NCBI GenBank assembly: GCA_021234155.1
Contig: JAJEKV010000057.1
Span: 4,867,821 to 4,931,820 of the forward strand
Reading direction: 5' to 3'
Length of the DNA: 64,000 nt
Source of the DNA: Isoetes taiwanensis
Taxonomy: Eukaryota; Streptophyta; Lycopodiopsida; Isoetales; Isoetaceae
Part shown: piece by piece, positions 10,681-22,822 of the stretch
Position numbering within the stretch: position 1 is the stretch's first letter
How the letters are laid out: each line of letters opens with the position of its first letter
The notes under the pieces: model-generated
The model's input: only the letters and a program-made list of their open reading frames with translations
The model's database searches: none
What the model was told of the DNA's origin: nothing
Translations under genes and position numbers: made by a program

Positions 10681-12389
10681 CTATGTCCAGTCATGCTTGT
10701 TACATTTATTGGACCACACAAGTCTGTATGCACAAGATCCAAGATTCCCTTTGCTCTCTTGGCAGATTTCTTAAAGGATTGTCTTGTTTGTTTTCCCAAC
10801 ATACATCCTGCACACAATTTGTTTTCAGACTTTTCCTCCTTTGCTTTAATCCAATTCTTTTTGGCCATCATCTCAACATTTGTCATATTTGTGTGACACA
10901 TTCTGTTGTGCCAAACTTTCAAAGATGGATATTCTACAATATTCAAATTTGGCATTTGCTCAAGATCAAAACCAAACAAATTTCCAACTCGTTTACCAAT
11001 AAACTTAACTTCATTTCCCAAGAGAATTTTACATTCAAGCTTCTCAAAATTGACCTTATAACCAAGGTCAACTAACTGACATACAGAAATCAAATTTCTG
11101 ACTAATCCAGATACACAAAAAACATCCTTGAGTTCTACAGCTTTTCCATTTAGATCAAACAATTCCAACACACCAAAATCTTCTATCTCTTGCAAGCTGC
11201 CATCCCCTAGTTGCACATAACCAGCTCCTTTTTTCTTGCACTCCTTGAGCAATTTTGAATCACATGTCACGGTCTTTTCAGCTCCTGAATCTATTACCAA
11301 GAATTTGTTACTTTTCTTTTTCAAATCACTTGAAACAGACATAATGCAATCATTATTTACCTCAGTTGTTTCATCAATCTCCTCTTCTTCAACTGATTTT
11401 GATTCCTGAATAATATTAATGGTTGGATTCCCCCTTTGAATTATTTTTCCTCTTCCTGATCCACCCTTATAGTTAGAACCTCTTCCTCTTCCTCTACCTC
11501 TCCCAAAATTTCCTTTTGGACTAGGGCCGCTTGCTGCCATGTGACCTTTTCCATCACAGTTATAACATCTTATCATTCTTCCTTCATTTGGGCAATCAGC
11601 CTTGAGATGACCAAACTGGTTGCAATTATAACATGGCCCCACTTTCTCTTTATTAGCATTTCCACTTTTTTTATATTTTCCAGTAAACAAGACTTCAGCA
11701 GAATTTTCTTCATCATCTAGCTCAACTCCCCTTTGTTCAAATTCAGTTCTTATCATTTGAACAGCATGTTCTTTTGACCTTGCAACATTTCTTATCAAGG
11801 TAGACAATTGACTGTTGTGAGACACTGACCTAGCCAACGACAAAATCTGATAGTGTTCATTCAAAATGATTCCTGCCCCATCAAGATCAGCTATAATGGA
11901 ATCAAACTTCTCTAAGAATTCTGTCAAATTGTCTTTTTCATATAGCTTTAGTTTCCTAAGTTGCTTTTCCAAAACATCAATCTGAGAAGACGTTTTAATC
12001 TCATATTGATTCACCATATATTTCCACATATCTTTAGGATTCATACCTCTTAACTTGAGTTTGATAGCAGCACCTACTTTGCTTGTAATAATTGCTTGAG
12101 CCTCCATTATCTTCAATTTTTCTGCTGGACCTGCAATTATTTTTGATGCAACAGTAGCCACTTTACCTCCATCACCTGCAGTGGATTTTTCAGCAGTTGA
12201 GCTTTCAGCTCCTTCAGCACTTGAACTTCCAGAATCTACCACTGTGTTAGCATTTCCTTCCTCAATGAGATACCAAAGATTTTCAAACTCCAGCACCTGC
12301 CTAATCCCATGTTTCCAAACTTGAAAACCTGTGTCTCCCTTAAATACTTCAATAGAAGTCAACAGGTTAGCTCCAAATCTTGTTGACAT
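10681..12389 (-). CDS. Copia Gag, protease and N-terminal integrase (unit 2), open
   Basis: One long open frame runs from the ATG at 12387-12389 (MSTRFGANLLTS); the frame is also open upstream into the LTR. In order it holds the Gag capsid region (UBN2-type), two CCHC-type knuckles (CYNCNQFGHLKADC and a degenerate CYNCDGKGHM) and an RG-rich stretch. The protease active site is FLVIDSGAEKTVTC. The integrase zinc-binding region is VWHNRMCHTNMTNVEMM with CAGCMLGKQTRQSF, and the first catalytic D lies in LDLVHTDLCGPI. The frame breaks at about 10645. Of the copia copies here it is the most complete in this part. Confidence 0.9.
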
Positions 12390-12407
12390 TGTTAGCTCTG
12401 ATACCAA

Positions 12408-12938
12408 TGAAGGGATTTTACAAGACTTACTTACGAGAATCTTAGAATACACTGCTCATATGGATACAAATTATATCCGTTTACAGTTACAACCCTTCGA
12501 GAGCCCAAGCGCTCGATCTTAGTTCTCGATTCTCAAGTCTGCTCCACACACACACAATGATACAATCTGCCGCTTAAAATTGATCACTCAGTCGGTGCTT
12601 CAGCTCGGCTAGGCGGACATACAGGAGTTTCCATTTTTATCCAATTACAATATCCCACAGGCGTAAACCAAGTCTCTGTACCATTGAAACCTAACTATGT
12701 TTCCAGATGTATAACTTCTCACGCGAACTTTATACGGCGGAATTATACGGGGCGCTGTTAGCTTTATACCGCTTTAGAATTTGATTTAAAACACTTCAAA
12801 GACAAGCAGCGCCCCATGTCAGATTTTTGTACTTACCATCTGCATTCACTGCCACTGCTTCTCATGAATGCTTAACCCTACTCTCCTTTTGTTATTCGGA
12901 GATTTCAACTTCAAATATTACATGATTAATTTCCTTCA
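12408..12938 (-). repeat. Copia 5' LTR (unit 2)
   Basis: It is 531 bp with ends TGAAGG and CCTTCA. The inner edge touches the primer-site complement at 12395-12407, and the outer edge is followed by the target-site duplication ATCCC (12939-12943). It contains an (AC)n-like stretch near 12545 and a hairpin-rich stretch near 12718-12755 that differs between copies. Confidence 0.9.
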
Positions 12939-15476
12939 ATCCCATCGATCTCTACCGTTGGATCTACTTAACCTTAGGAACTCAAGAATTGATACATGCA
13001 TATCTAGGAAAAGAATTTAATCTTTATACATGCTCTAAGGTCCCAAATAAATTATTCTTGCCATTACTCAGCAAAACTTCACACACACCCAAAGCTTTAA
13101 AAATAATATTAACTTCAATCCCATATATAATAACAATAATAGTCAAGTTAATTGAACAGCAATCCACATGCATCTACCCTCGCTTTTCAAGCTTGGCTAC
13201 TGAGGGCGTCTTTCACCTCTGCTTACACCATTAACCACGGGGTTAGTCACACGGACTAAGTGGGGATCGGGGATCTAGGTCCTGACTAGCATCAATAATC
13301 ACAAAGCATTAACTTAGAACAATAATGTAGCCTTACCATAACCTGCCCACCGCAATCCAAGTAATCAATCCAAGTAATTAATCCAACAAGCACAATGCAT
13401 AGTTATACCAAGCATAGCCATTGCAACTAGATTCCAACATTAAAACCACATATACAAAAGCCAAGCAACCAAAGCATCAACATTGCAAACCAATATTCCT
13501 CTGGTCGAGCAAGGTCAACTTTCGGTGTCCGGGCCGGTGACATAGAGGCGGGGGTAACCCGCGTGTACACACCCATCCATGATCGTCCGGATTGGAGGAC
13601 CACTTAGCGTGCATGGCGTTGTACCATACGGTACCAACGCCCGATGTTCCAATAATAGCAATACATTCTTACTATGCAAAAACCGCGAGTCTAGACCATC
13701 GCACCTAGACTCCGGCCCCAGAGGTCTATATCAAAGAATTACACCATAGATAAATTCTTACAATTCATTAACATCGTAACACATGCCTTAACAAGCTCAA
13801 CGCCAATTACATTCCATAAGACACACTTTACGTAGCAAGAAAAGTCCAACCATAGCCTTAATAATGCAAATGCAATCATCACTACTAAATTAAAACCAAA
13901 CTTCTACATCTTTCAAAGATTCACTAACAACAAGGTCGCTAGCTATATTTAAGACTATAATAATGGTTTAATCTATAACATTAACTATCGTTATGCTTCC
14001 CTTACAAATCCTCTCCATACACAACACATGTGCTAGGTATTTTACCCCTCTTTATATTAACTAATTCCAAAGGTTTTAAAATATAACTAGCTAGACAACT
14101 TATTAGGCTACCCATGTTATATTCATAAATAACTTATATCTATTAGCATCCCCTCCGTAACCTAGCCCTTAGTCTTAAACAAATACCTCGCCCAACTCCT
14201 TGTTCCAGCTAACCCTTCATATATTACTTTAACTCATAGCCTTAGCTTAATCTTTAGTCTTATTTTTACTACCTTACTAACAACTAAGCGATTGTTAACA
14301 TTTCATTTTTTTACCTAACCCTAACGTGTATTAGCAGGGTCACGATTAAAGGCCTGCCGGTATCGGATATGGCCTCCAGGCCATCGAACCCATGCCAAAT
14401 CTTCTTAAATCCAGTCGATTCTGGCTCCAACAGAGATTTCCAAGTCTAATCTTACTGTTTGTGGTCATAGGAATTGATTCTAACAGGTTTTCTTCTTGAT
14501 AAAATTCAGACCAGCGACTGCCGGATCTGGCATCCAGGCCATTGATTCAGCTTGGAAAGCCCATGAAACCTTCCGATTTTGCCATCTTAGGAAGTTTGGA
14601 TACAAATCAAGACAATCACATGCAAAATCATTTTCGGATCACTTTCTACTTGCCAAAATCGAACCATTTGCCGCCAAATCTTGCACGATACCTCGATTAC
14701 GGCTTCTTTTTGCACATTCGGCCTTCCCAAGGCCTAAATCGACCATTTTAGGCGATTCTCATGCTTCAGAGCATTCACATTCAATAGGATCATGCCGGCG
14801 CTGCCCTTTGCATGCAAGAGATTAATGCGTCGTCCTTGCTTGTTCTTACTTCATCAATTTAGATTTTAATCCATTCTTCCAAATTCTAACCAATCTAAAC
14901 CATTCCAGCTTCTTCTATCATAGATTACGGTCCACACCTCTTACTATTACCATGGCGGAAATTTGAGAAAAATATTAGGTTAGATTTGCCCGACCATGCA
15001 AACCCAATTATTTTATTATTAAAGAAACACTATTCATTCATGCGATGCGTTCATGTTAACAACCATGCTCATACAATCCAATTCTATTCCCAGGCTAGAT
15101 ACATAACCACAAATTTAAGCAAGCACATAAATGCTACACTAGAAAACCCCAGGTGTAAGTCTTGATCCCCACCTGGAGTCCCGCTTGCTTCATCTGCACT
15201 CCAACACGCTCCCAAAGTATCGCTCACACCCTGCTCCTTCAGCAATTCGACTGCAATCTATAAGCCTTCCAAATGCTTCCTTTTTGTACTTGTATTTATT
15301 ATTAATCACTAGTATATTTATCATTATAATCTCTACATATACGATATATATACTCTACATGCATAATATTTCAATTATTACTCCTTTGCATCCTTAAATA
15401 AAATAATTCCACAATGTACCTCAAAATCCTAGGTCCGTTACAGTCTCTCCTCCAAAATTTCAACCCATGTCCTCAT

Positions 15477-17170
15477 GGGCGCATCTCCGGAAACTCACGA
15501 AGAATCCAATTGGCATCTTCCCATGTGGCATCTTCTTCAGGACAACCCGCCCATTGAATCAAAAATCTCCGTATTGTTCGCCTCCTTAGCGGCGGGTTTC
15601 CTCTCGCGAGAATACGTTCTTGTGGAGTACGAAAGTTCTCCACCTTACTAAATCATCGTCTTCCTCTCGCGACACGCACGTTACGGTGAGGGTACGAGAA
15701 AGTTCTCCACCTTACTAAATCATCGTCCCCGGCATATGGGAGCGATCAAAAACATACTTCCTCAAGTTACTCACATGGAAAGCGTTATGTACTTTCAAGT
15801 GCGAGGGGCAACTCAACCTATAAGCCACCTTGCCAATACGTTCCAAAATTTCATACGGACCCGCATACCTAGGGGCCCATTTACCTGCACTTTTAAATGC
15901 CAGTGAACTCTGCTTGGGATTAATCCTCAAGAACACATAATCCCCTTTTTGAAATTCAAGTGGTCTACGTCTCTTATTTGCATCGCTTGTCGTATTATTT
16001 TGTGCCCACGATAAATTCTGGCGAAGTCTCCTTAGTTGAGCATCCATGTCCTCGCTACTTCATTAATTTGCTTCAACATTGCATTGAGGATCCCTCAATT
16101 AAGAGGACAACGACACTCCTTACCATACATTGCCTCAAAAGGACTCATTTTAATGGAATCTTGATAAGTGTTATTGTATGCAAACTCGGCCAAATACAAA
16201 TAGGAATCCCATACTTTCGGTTGACTAGGCACATACATTCTAAGCATATCCTCCAAGACTTGATTAACTTCGCTCCACTTGGCCATCTGCTTGAGGGGCG
16301 ATAAGATGTCTTGGCATATAACTTAGTCCCAATATTTTGAAACAACCCTTGCCAAAATTGGCTCATAAACTTTGTATTCCGATCTGATGAAATAGTGGCT
16401 GGCATCCCATGCAACCTAAAAATCTCCTTAACAAATAACTTAGCAATATCCATTGCCGTAGATGAGTCTTATTAGGCATAAAATGGGCTGCTTGGTTAAT
16501 CGGTCAACCACAACATAAATTGCATCATAACCTGAGCGTGTCGGGAAGCTCAACAATGAAGTCCATAGAAATACTCTCCCACTTAGAAGATGGAATTACT
16601 AAAGGTTGTAATTCTCCAGGCTCCCTAAACCTTGATGCTTTTACTTTTTGACAAGATAAACACCTAGCCACATACTCCTTAACCATCCTTTTTCGTAGGG
16701 CCAAAAGAAATTTAAAGCATTTTCCTCAAAGTTTTGTGTACCCTGGGTGGCCGCTAAAGGACTATCATGTGCTTCATATAGCAATCGCAATCTCAACTCC
16801 TGATCATTAGGAATACACATACGACCATTATAATACAAAACTCCTTTGGACAATTCATACCTCGGAAAATCTTGGGGGTTCTCCAACACAGGTGCAAAAT
16901 ATGGATCATTCCTCAATTTGGTAAGAATATCTGCATCCCATTGCCCTTGTAGCACACTAATAGAGGTTAAAATGACCTTCTAGACAAAGCATCGGCAATC
17001 ACATTTTCTTTGCCAGGTTGATATTCAATTTCAAAATCATACTCTTCCCTTAGTTGCATCCATCTCCTTTGCCTATTATTCAAATACGGTTGTTTTGCAA
17101 AATACTTCAAATTTTGGTGGTGGGTCTTCAAAAGAAGCGGCGACCCAATAAATAATGTCTCCATACCCTC
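15477..17170 (-). pseudogene. Gypsy integrase, chromodomain and RNase H end (unit 2)
   Basis: On the minus strand 17164-16967 gives the RNase H end (HHQNLKYFAKQPYLNNRQRR). 16955-16641 gives LYEAHDSPLAATQG and a zinc-module region whose later part is frame-shifted. 16453-16145 gives SSDRNTKFMSQFWQGLFQN with the second catalytic D. 16286-16095 gives NQVLEDMLRMYVP after the third. 16047-15715 gives the C-terminal WAPRYAGPYEILERIG. The chromodomain region lies at about 15477-15620, with its codons shifted. All parts are collinear with 3760-5450 of unit 1. Confidence 0.85.
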
Positions 17171-18350
17171 AAGGCATGGATAATGGCCAACATTTCCAGA
17201 TCATGCCTTTGGGTAATTTTGTTGACAAGAGACAACTTTACGAGATATATAAGCACAAACTTCGGCCATCCTGCGGCAAGCAAGACTCCTCCTATAGCTT
17301 TCCCGGAAGCATCGGTGACTACATGGAAAAGGTATAATCATGTCTGGAATCCTTAAAACTGGTGCACTAATCAAAACATCCTTTAACTTTTGAAAACTTT
17401 CACGACAACTATCGGTCCAATGCAAATCATTCTTCTTACCCAACAAAGAAGTCAAGGAGCATAATCTTTGCAAATTTAGGAACAAATTTGCGGTAATAAC
17501 CCACTAATCCCAAGAATGATCTTACCTCCTTCACCGAGTCTTTGGTATGGGCCAATCCCTAAGCGCCTCAACCTTAGAAGGATCGGCTCTAATCCTTTTT
17601 ACGAAATAACATGCCCAAGGTATACCAATCTAGTTTGTGCAAAAGAACACTTAGATAGCTTACCATACAACCTTTCTTGCCCCAAAATAGCTAATGTGCG
17701 CTTTACATGTTCCACATGCTCCTCTAATGTCTGGAATATACCAAAATGTCATCAAAGAAAACCAATATAAACTTATCCGGGGAAAGATCGGAATATCTCA
17801 TTCATTAGGCATAAAGGTGGCGGGAGCATTTGTCAACCCAAAGGGCATTACAACAAAACTCGTAATGTCCGTGGCGTGTCCTAAATGCAGTCTTATAAAT
17901 ATCTATGTCCTTGATCCGGATCGATGATATCCGGATCGTAGATCAATTTTGTGAAGTACTTAGCTTGTCCCAACCCGGTCAAATAGCTCATCAACCCTAG
18001 GCAATGCATATCTATTCTTCACTATAATCTGGTTAAGCATGCGGTAATCAATACACAACCTTAATGTCCCATCCTTCTTTTTAACAAACAAAACTGGTGC
18101 ACCAAATGGAGAAACACTTTACTGGTATAAACCCTTGTTCCAATAATTCTTGCTTTGTTTCTTCAATTGCCATCTCTAATGCATGAAATCTATATGGAGG
18201 CCTTGATGTGGGTTCAGCCCGGGAACAAGTTCTATCTCATGGTCTACCATTCTATGTGGAGGCAATTAGTTAATTCTTTAGGAAACACATGGAAAACTCA
18301 TCCAACACTTTCTGGATCTCAGGGGCAATAGGTTGTTCCTGTAACTCTGC
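17171..18350 (-). pseudogene. Gypsy RT and RNase H, heavily frame-broken (unit 2)
   Basis: The region is collinear with 5440-6600 of unit 1. Identifiable pieces are LTSLLGKKNDLHWTDSCRES and LKDVLISAPVLRIPDMIIPF in 17485-17201, and the RT palm in several frames between 17700 and 18330, where the nucleotide sequence stays very close to unit 1. No single frame spans the RT. Missing or added single bases cluster at triplets that read CTG or CAG in unit 1 (for example 18115-18160 against 6405-6450). Confidence 0.85.
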
Positions 18351-18850
18351 AGTACCCAAGAATGAATCTAACAACAATGCACATCCCATTCTTATGCAAC
18401 CATTCTTAATTTGTTTCTTAAAACTTTTCCGGGACAAAGGTGTAACCACTAATGATGAAGGCAATCCTTCCAGCACATACTTATCTCAGATTAGGACTTT
18501 GACATGTAACTTGTTTGCTCTCATAATCAATGCAAGCTTTATGTGGCCTCAACCATGACATTCCTAGAATAGCATCATACTTCCCTAGGCTCAATACTTC
18601 AAAACTAGTATGGGACTCAAGATCTCCTACTTGGAATTCAAGATTGTCTACCTTAGCATAAGAAGTCTTAATTTTGCCATCAGCCAACTCCACATATCTA
18701 GGGTCTCGGCTAATCATGTTCAAATCTAGTTTCTTTGCTAGCCTTGGGGAAATAAAGCAATGTGTGCTACCACAATCAATAAGAAATAGAACAGGAACTC
18801 CATGAATAATACCTGGAACTCTGATGACCACAGCTTGGTTATCTACACAT
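18270..18850 (-). pseudogene. Gypsy aspartic protease (unit 2)
   Basis: The frame from 18831 downward contains VLFLIDCGSTHCFISPRLAK, then DAILGMSWLRPHKACIDY. The active site again reads D-C-G-S. A frame break at about 18485 separates it from the C-terminal part (LEGLPSSLVVTPLSRKSFKK, 18476-18270). That C-terminal part also encodes [12 protein letters not shown], which leads into RT. It matches 6633-7100 of unit 1 but is less damaged at the N-terminal side. Confidence 0.82.
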
Positions 18851-20057
18851 TACTGGTCCCGCTGCGACATACATGCACATTCTTTCCACGGGGAGGGTGG
18901 TGATTGAGCAGCCCTAACTTCAACTGCAGGGTTAGCTTGTGCTATAATCCTGTTATCTCCCCTAGCTTGTCCTCTGCCACCCCTGTTATTATCCCAAAAA
19001 CCTCCATGACCACCACGGTTACCTCGGCCTCCGTTTCCTCTGCCTTGGCCCCGTCCATAAGTATCACTAAATTGACCACGGACCCTTTGGTTTGTTTGCC
19101 CTCCCGTTGAGAACATGCGGGCCAGGGCGGTACTATCCATCCACCTTCTCGGACAATCTCGTCCATAATGACCAACTTCTACGCACCTAAAGCATCGATT
19201 CTCATTAATACACTTTTCCCTGGTTTCATCATTCAAAGGTGCATACATAGGTGAGATCCTCGACTTTGACCGCCCTCACGCATACTAACGACACGTGCGA
19301 CCATGCCACCCACGCTGGGAATCTACCTCTACTCGTAGATCCACCCGGTCGCCATGTGGAAGGAGCTTGTCTCTTCTTAGCATTCTCAAGGTTGCTTTCT
19401 CGGCTAGGTCAGATTCACGATTCTTAGCAATTGAATACCTCCTCCAAATCCTTATAGAACACACGACATTTGTGCTCTTAATATCAACACCTGCAAACCC
19501 TTCACAAATCGGCGCAAAGCTTCTCCTTATCCTCAAAAGGACAATGATCTTGCAACCTTCCGAACTTTTCATTATATTCGCCCCTTTGTCCCTTTACGTG
19601 TCGGGGTCAAGAACTCATTCATCTTGTCTACTTTGTATCAGGAGGCATAAAGTGTCCTTCAAAAGCGGTCTTAAACTCTTGCCAAGTTGCCTGCCCCTGC
19701 AACCTTATTTATGTCCATAAAATAATTCTCCCACCATACTCTAGCAAATCCACCCAACATTGCACGAGCTAATACGGCTTTGTGAGTCTTGGCATTAATG
19801 AGTTTAAAATAAAACTCAACCCCACGAAGCCATGAATCCGCATCATCCCCTGTAACATTTTCTCCAGTAAATACTTCTCTTTTAGTGTCCTTCAGCACCT
19901 TCTCCACTGCCTTGTCAGCTGCTGTCTTTTGTTGCGAGGCACTCTGCTGCAACACTTGCTGGATAGCCTGCAAGATATCGGCTACATCAGGGGTTCCACT
20001 AGGCCCAGCTCCACCAGCCTGTCCAGCTCCTCCTGGGGATCCTCCTGGAGAACTCAT
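18850..20057 (-). pseudogene. Gypsy gag (unit 2)
   Basis: The start ATG is at 20055-20057 and the N-terminus reads MSSPGGSPGGAGQAGGAGPS. The capsid-like domain (DADSWLRGVEFYFKLINA, GGFARVWWEN) is open to about 19680. After frame breaks, the knuckle CFRCVEVGHYGRDC is complete in 19248-18850 and is followed by a G/R-rich tail (GNGGRGNRGGHGGFWDNN). The C-terminal part is better preserved here than in unit 1. Between 19270 and 19330 every difference from unit 1 involves CTG or CAG. Confidence 0.88.
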
Positions 20058-20668
20058 CTCTACAAGAATCTGAAATCATAGCAAATATCATCAATAATCA
20101 AAAATCTCATAATCCACTAACCAGAACTTTGCTCTGATACCAAGCTGTGGCCGGGCACGGCGGTTAACCTCTCGATGGCGGAGATCCACGAAGGGATTTT
20201 ACAAGACTTACTTACGAGAATCTTAGAATACTTTGCTCATATGGATACAAATTATATCCGTTTTCTGATTACAACCCTTGAGAGCCCAAAGCTCGATCTT
20301 AGTTCTCGATTCTCAAGTACGCTCCACACACACACAATGATACAATCTGTAGCTTAAAATTGATCTTTCGATCGGTGCTTCATTTCGGCTAGGCGGACAT
20401 CTGAGGAGTTTCCATTTTATCCAATTACAATATCCCACGGTAAACCAAGTCTCTGTACCATTGAAACCTAACTATGTTTCCAGATGTATAACTTCTCACG
20501 CGAACTTTATACGGCGGAATTATACGGGGCGCTGTTAGCTTTATACCGCTTTAGAATTTGATTTAAAACACTTCAAAGACAAGCAGCGCCCCATGTCAGA
20601 TTTTTGTACTTACCATCTGCATTCACTGCCACTGCTTCTCATGAATGCTTAACCCTACTCTCCTTTTG

Positions 20669-21319
20669 TTATTCGGAGATTTCAACTTCAAATATTACAT
20701 GATTAATTTCCTTAATGTTATCATCAACATAAAGACCAATAATGCACCAATTTTGTTGATCTCCAAATCTGTACAAATTCCCATCAAAATTCAACTTCTC
20801 AAATCCTTGTTTTTGCAAATAGTTATTCATGCAATTATACCATTCCCTTGGTGACTGCTTTAAGCCATAAACAGCTCTTTTTAACTTCCATACTTTCCCA
20901 TTTCCACTCTCAAAACCAGGTGCCTGTTTTAAATAAATTTCCTCTTCAAGTTTGGCATTCAAAAACGCTGTACTTACATCCATATGATGTATTTCAAGAT
21001 CATGAGAATTTGCTATGGCAAGTAACATTCTCAAACTATTTATCTTAACCAAAGGTGAAAAGGTTTCATCATAATCTCGTCCCTTTTTTGAGTAAATCCT
21101 TGAGCTACAAGTCTAGCCTTAAATTTATCGGCTTTCCTTCAATTCTGGTTTAATTCTAAATACCCATCTGTTTCCAATGATATTTTTTACTGCGGGTCTA
21201 TCAACTACCTCATATGTATACGTTCTTTTAAAAGCTTTCATTTCTTCTTCCATAGCTGTCAACCCTTTGTTTAGCATATTTACCATTTGCCTCAAAGAAA
21301 CTTTTTGGTAATTCAGCAC
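20669..21319 (-). pseudogene. Copia reverse transcriptase, truncated (unit 3)
   Basis: The frame 21052-20669 is open and reads MDVSTAFLNAKLEEEIYLKQ, AVYGLKQSPREWYNCMNNYL and LYVDDNIKEINHVIFEVEIS, then stops. Upstream, 21319-21125 supplies GNRWVFRIKPELKE after a frame break. The catalytic YVDD is present, but the rest of RT and RNase H are missing. Because this copy is open through the junction with the LTR, the truncation is not a frameshift artefact. Confidence 0.9.
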
Positions 21320-21416
21320 ACTCTCAAGCTCAACACATCAAATACACTATGGATTTCACCTACATGAGGCTGAAACCTTTTGCTTCTTCCTTCTTTATTT
21401 ACGCCATGATATTCCA

Positions 21417-22780
21417 TTAACTCTTTATTTTCATCTTCCAACATTTGAGCCTCGCTGTTCTCCTTGGTTTCTTTTTGGTTTTATGCGGAACATTTGTATC
21501 TATGGGTTCATCCATGACTTCTTCCCTATGAATGACCTCCTCTTCTCTATGAGTGACCTCTTCATTTACCTTTTCTGTTTCACTTTCATAATCTGAATCA
21601 TCACTAAAACATTCCTCTACTTTTATCATTTCATCCTTTGAGTTCTCTTCACGAATTTCAGTTTTAACTTTTTTTCTTCCGGAGGTTCAGTTTTAACAAA
21701 TTCACATTTGTCTGAGTCATTTACCTTTGGAATCAACTTATAGAATTGTGTCTCATCAAATACTACATCCCTACTGATAACAACTTTTCTTTTTGCAGGA
21801 TCAAAGAGCCTATAGGCTTTGGAGTTTTCATCATAACCTACCAAATATGTGATATATGCTCGGTTATCTAATTTTCTTCTCAGTTCTTCTGGTACATGTG
21901 CAAATGCAAGACATCCATAAGCTCTTAAATTATCAAAGCAAGGCAACTTACCTGACCATAGCATATCTGGAGCAGCTCCATTTGTACTTTTGGTTGGCAG
22001 CAAGTTTTGAACATATACTGCAGTTTTAACTGCTTCATCCCAGATATAGTTTGGCAGACCTGAATATTTCAACATGGGCCTGACAGCATTTAACAAAGTC
22101 CTATTCTTTCTTTCTGCTACTCCATTTTGCTGTGGAGAGAACCTGCATGTCAACTGCCTCTTAATTCCAAGTTTTCCACAAAAATCCTTGAACTCCTTTG
22201 ACATATATTCACCACCTCGATCAGATCTCAAGCATTTTAGTTTTCTTCCTGTTTCAAGTTGTACTTCAGCAATGAATAGTTTCAAAGCATCAAAGGCCTG
22301 ATCTTTAGTTTTCAAACAGTAACATTTTGTTTTTCTGCTAAAGTCATCTATAAAGGTCATAAAATATCTATGTCCAGTCATGCTTGTTACATTTATTGGA
22401 CCACACAAGTCTGTATGCACAAGATCCAAGATTCCCTTTGCTCTCTTGGCAGATTTCTTAAAGGATTGTCTTGTTTGTTTTCCCAACATACATCCTGCAC
22501 ACAATTTGTTTTCAGACTTTTCCTCCTTTGCTTTAATCCAATTCTTTTTGGCCATCATCTCAACATTTGTCATATTTGTGTGACACATTCTGTTGTGCCA
22601 AACTTTCAAAGATGGATATTCTACAATATTCAAATTTGGCATTTGCTCAAGATCAAAACCAAACAAATTTCCAACTCGTTTACCAATAAACTTAACTTCA
22701 TTTCCCAAGAGAATTTTACATTCAAGCTTCTCAAAATTGACCTTATAACCAAGGTCAACTAACTGACATACAGAAATCAA
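21417..22780 (-). pseudogene. Copia integrase and linker (unit 3)
   Basis: The frame 22780-21626 is open for 384 codons. It covers the end of the protease region, the zinc module (VWHNRMCHTNM, CAGCMLGKQTRQSF) and all three catalytic residues: D in LDLVHTDLCGPINV, D in LRSDRGGEYMSKEF and E in QQNGVAERKNRTLLN. It continues through AYGCLAFAHVPEELRRKL. A frame break at about 21625-21680 separates the acidic linker (21629-21417). This is the best integrase copy of the copia family in the window. Confidence 0.9.
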
Positions 22781-22822
22781 ATTTCTGACTAATCCAGATA
22801 CACAAAAAACATCCTTGAGTTC

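Larger units (their letters stand above)
8491..12938 (-). mobile_element. Ty1/copia element nested in gypsy LTR (array unit 2)
   Basis: The element is 4448 bp. The 5' LTR is 12408-12938 and the 3' LTR about 8491-9014. The primer-site complement GCTCTGATACCAA (12395-12407) abuts the 5' LTR. The coding order on the minus strand is gag, protease, integrase, RT, which is the copia order. The RT is cut after YVDD and no RNase H is present. The target-site duplication is ATCCC. The copy at 20188-24634 has the same structure and boundaries. Confidence 0.93.
8447..15442 (-). repeat. Gypsy LTR interrupted by a copia element (array unit 2)
   Basis: The plus-strand ends are TGTGACGG (8447) and CCGTTACA (15442), a TG...CA pair with an 8-bp near-perfect terminal inversion. 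The LTR proper is 8447-8490 plus 12944-15442, about 2.54 kb; the rest is copia. The repeat of ATCCC on both sides of copia (8486-8490 and 12939-12943) shows a clean insertion. This LTR is shared: it serves as the 5' LTR of internal region 1 (left) and the 3' LTR of internal region 2 (right). Confidence 0.9.
15443..20146 (-). mobile_element. Ty3/gypsy chromovirus internal region 2
   Basis: Same order and strand as internal region 1, about 4704 bp. It runs from the primer site (20132-20144) to a clear polypurine tract whose minus strand reads GGAGGAGAGAC just before TGTAACGG at 15442. The reading frames are more fragmented than in region 1. Many differences are CTG to ACG, CAG to CGG/CGA and small indels around such triplets, so the extra damage may be a base-calling artefact. 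Gag N-terminus, protease and RNase H/integrase pieces remain readable. Confidence 0.92.
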
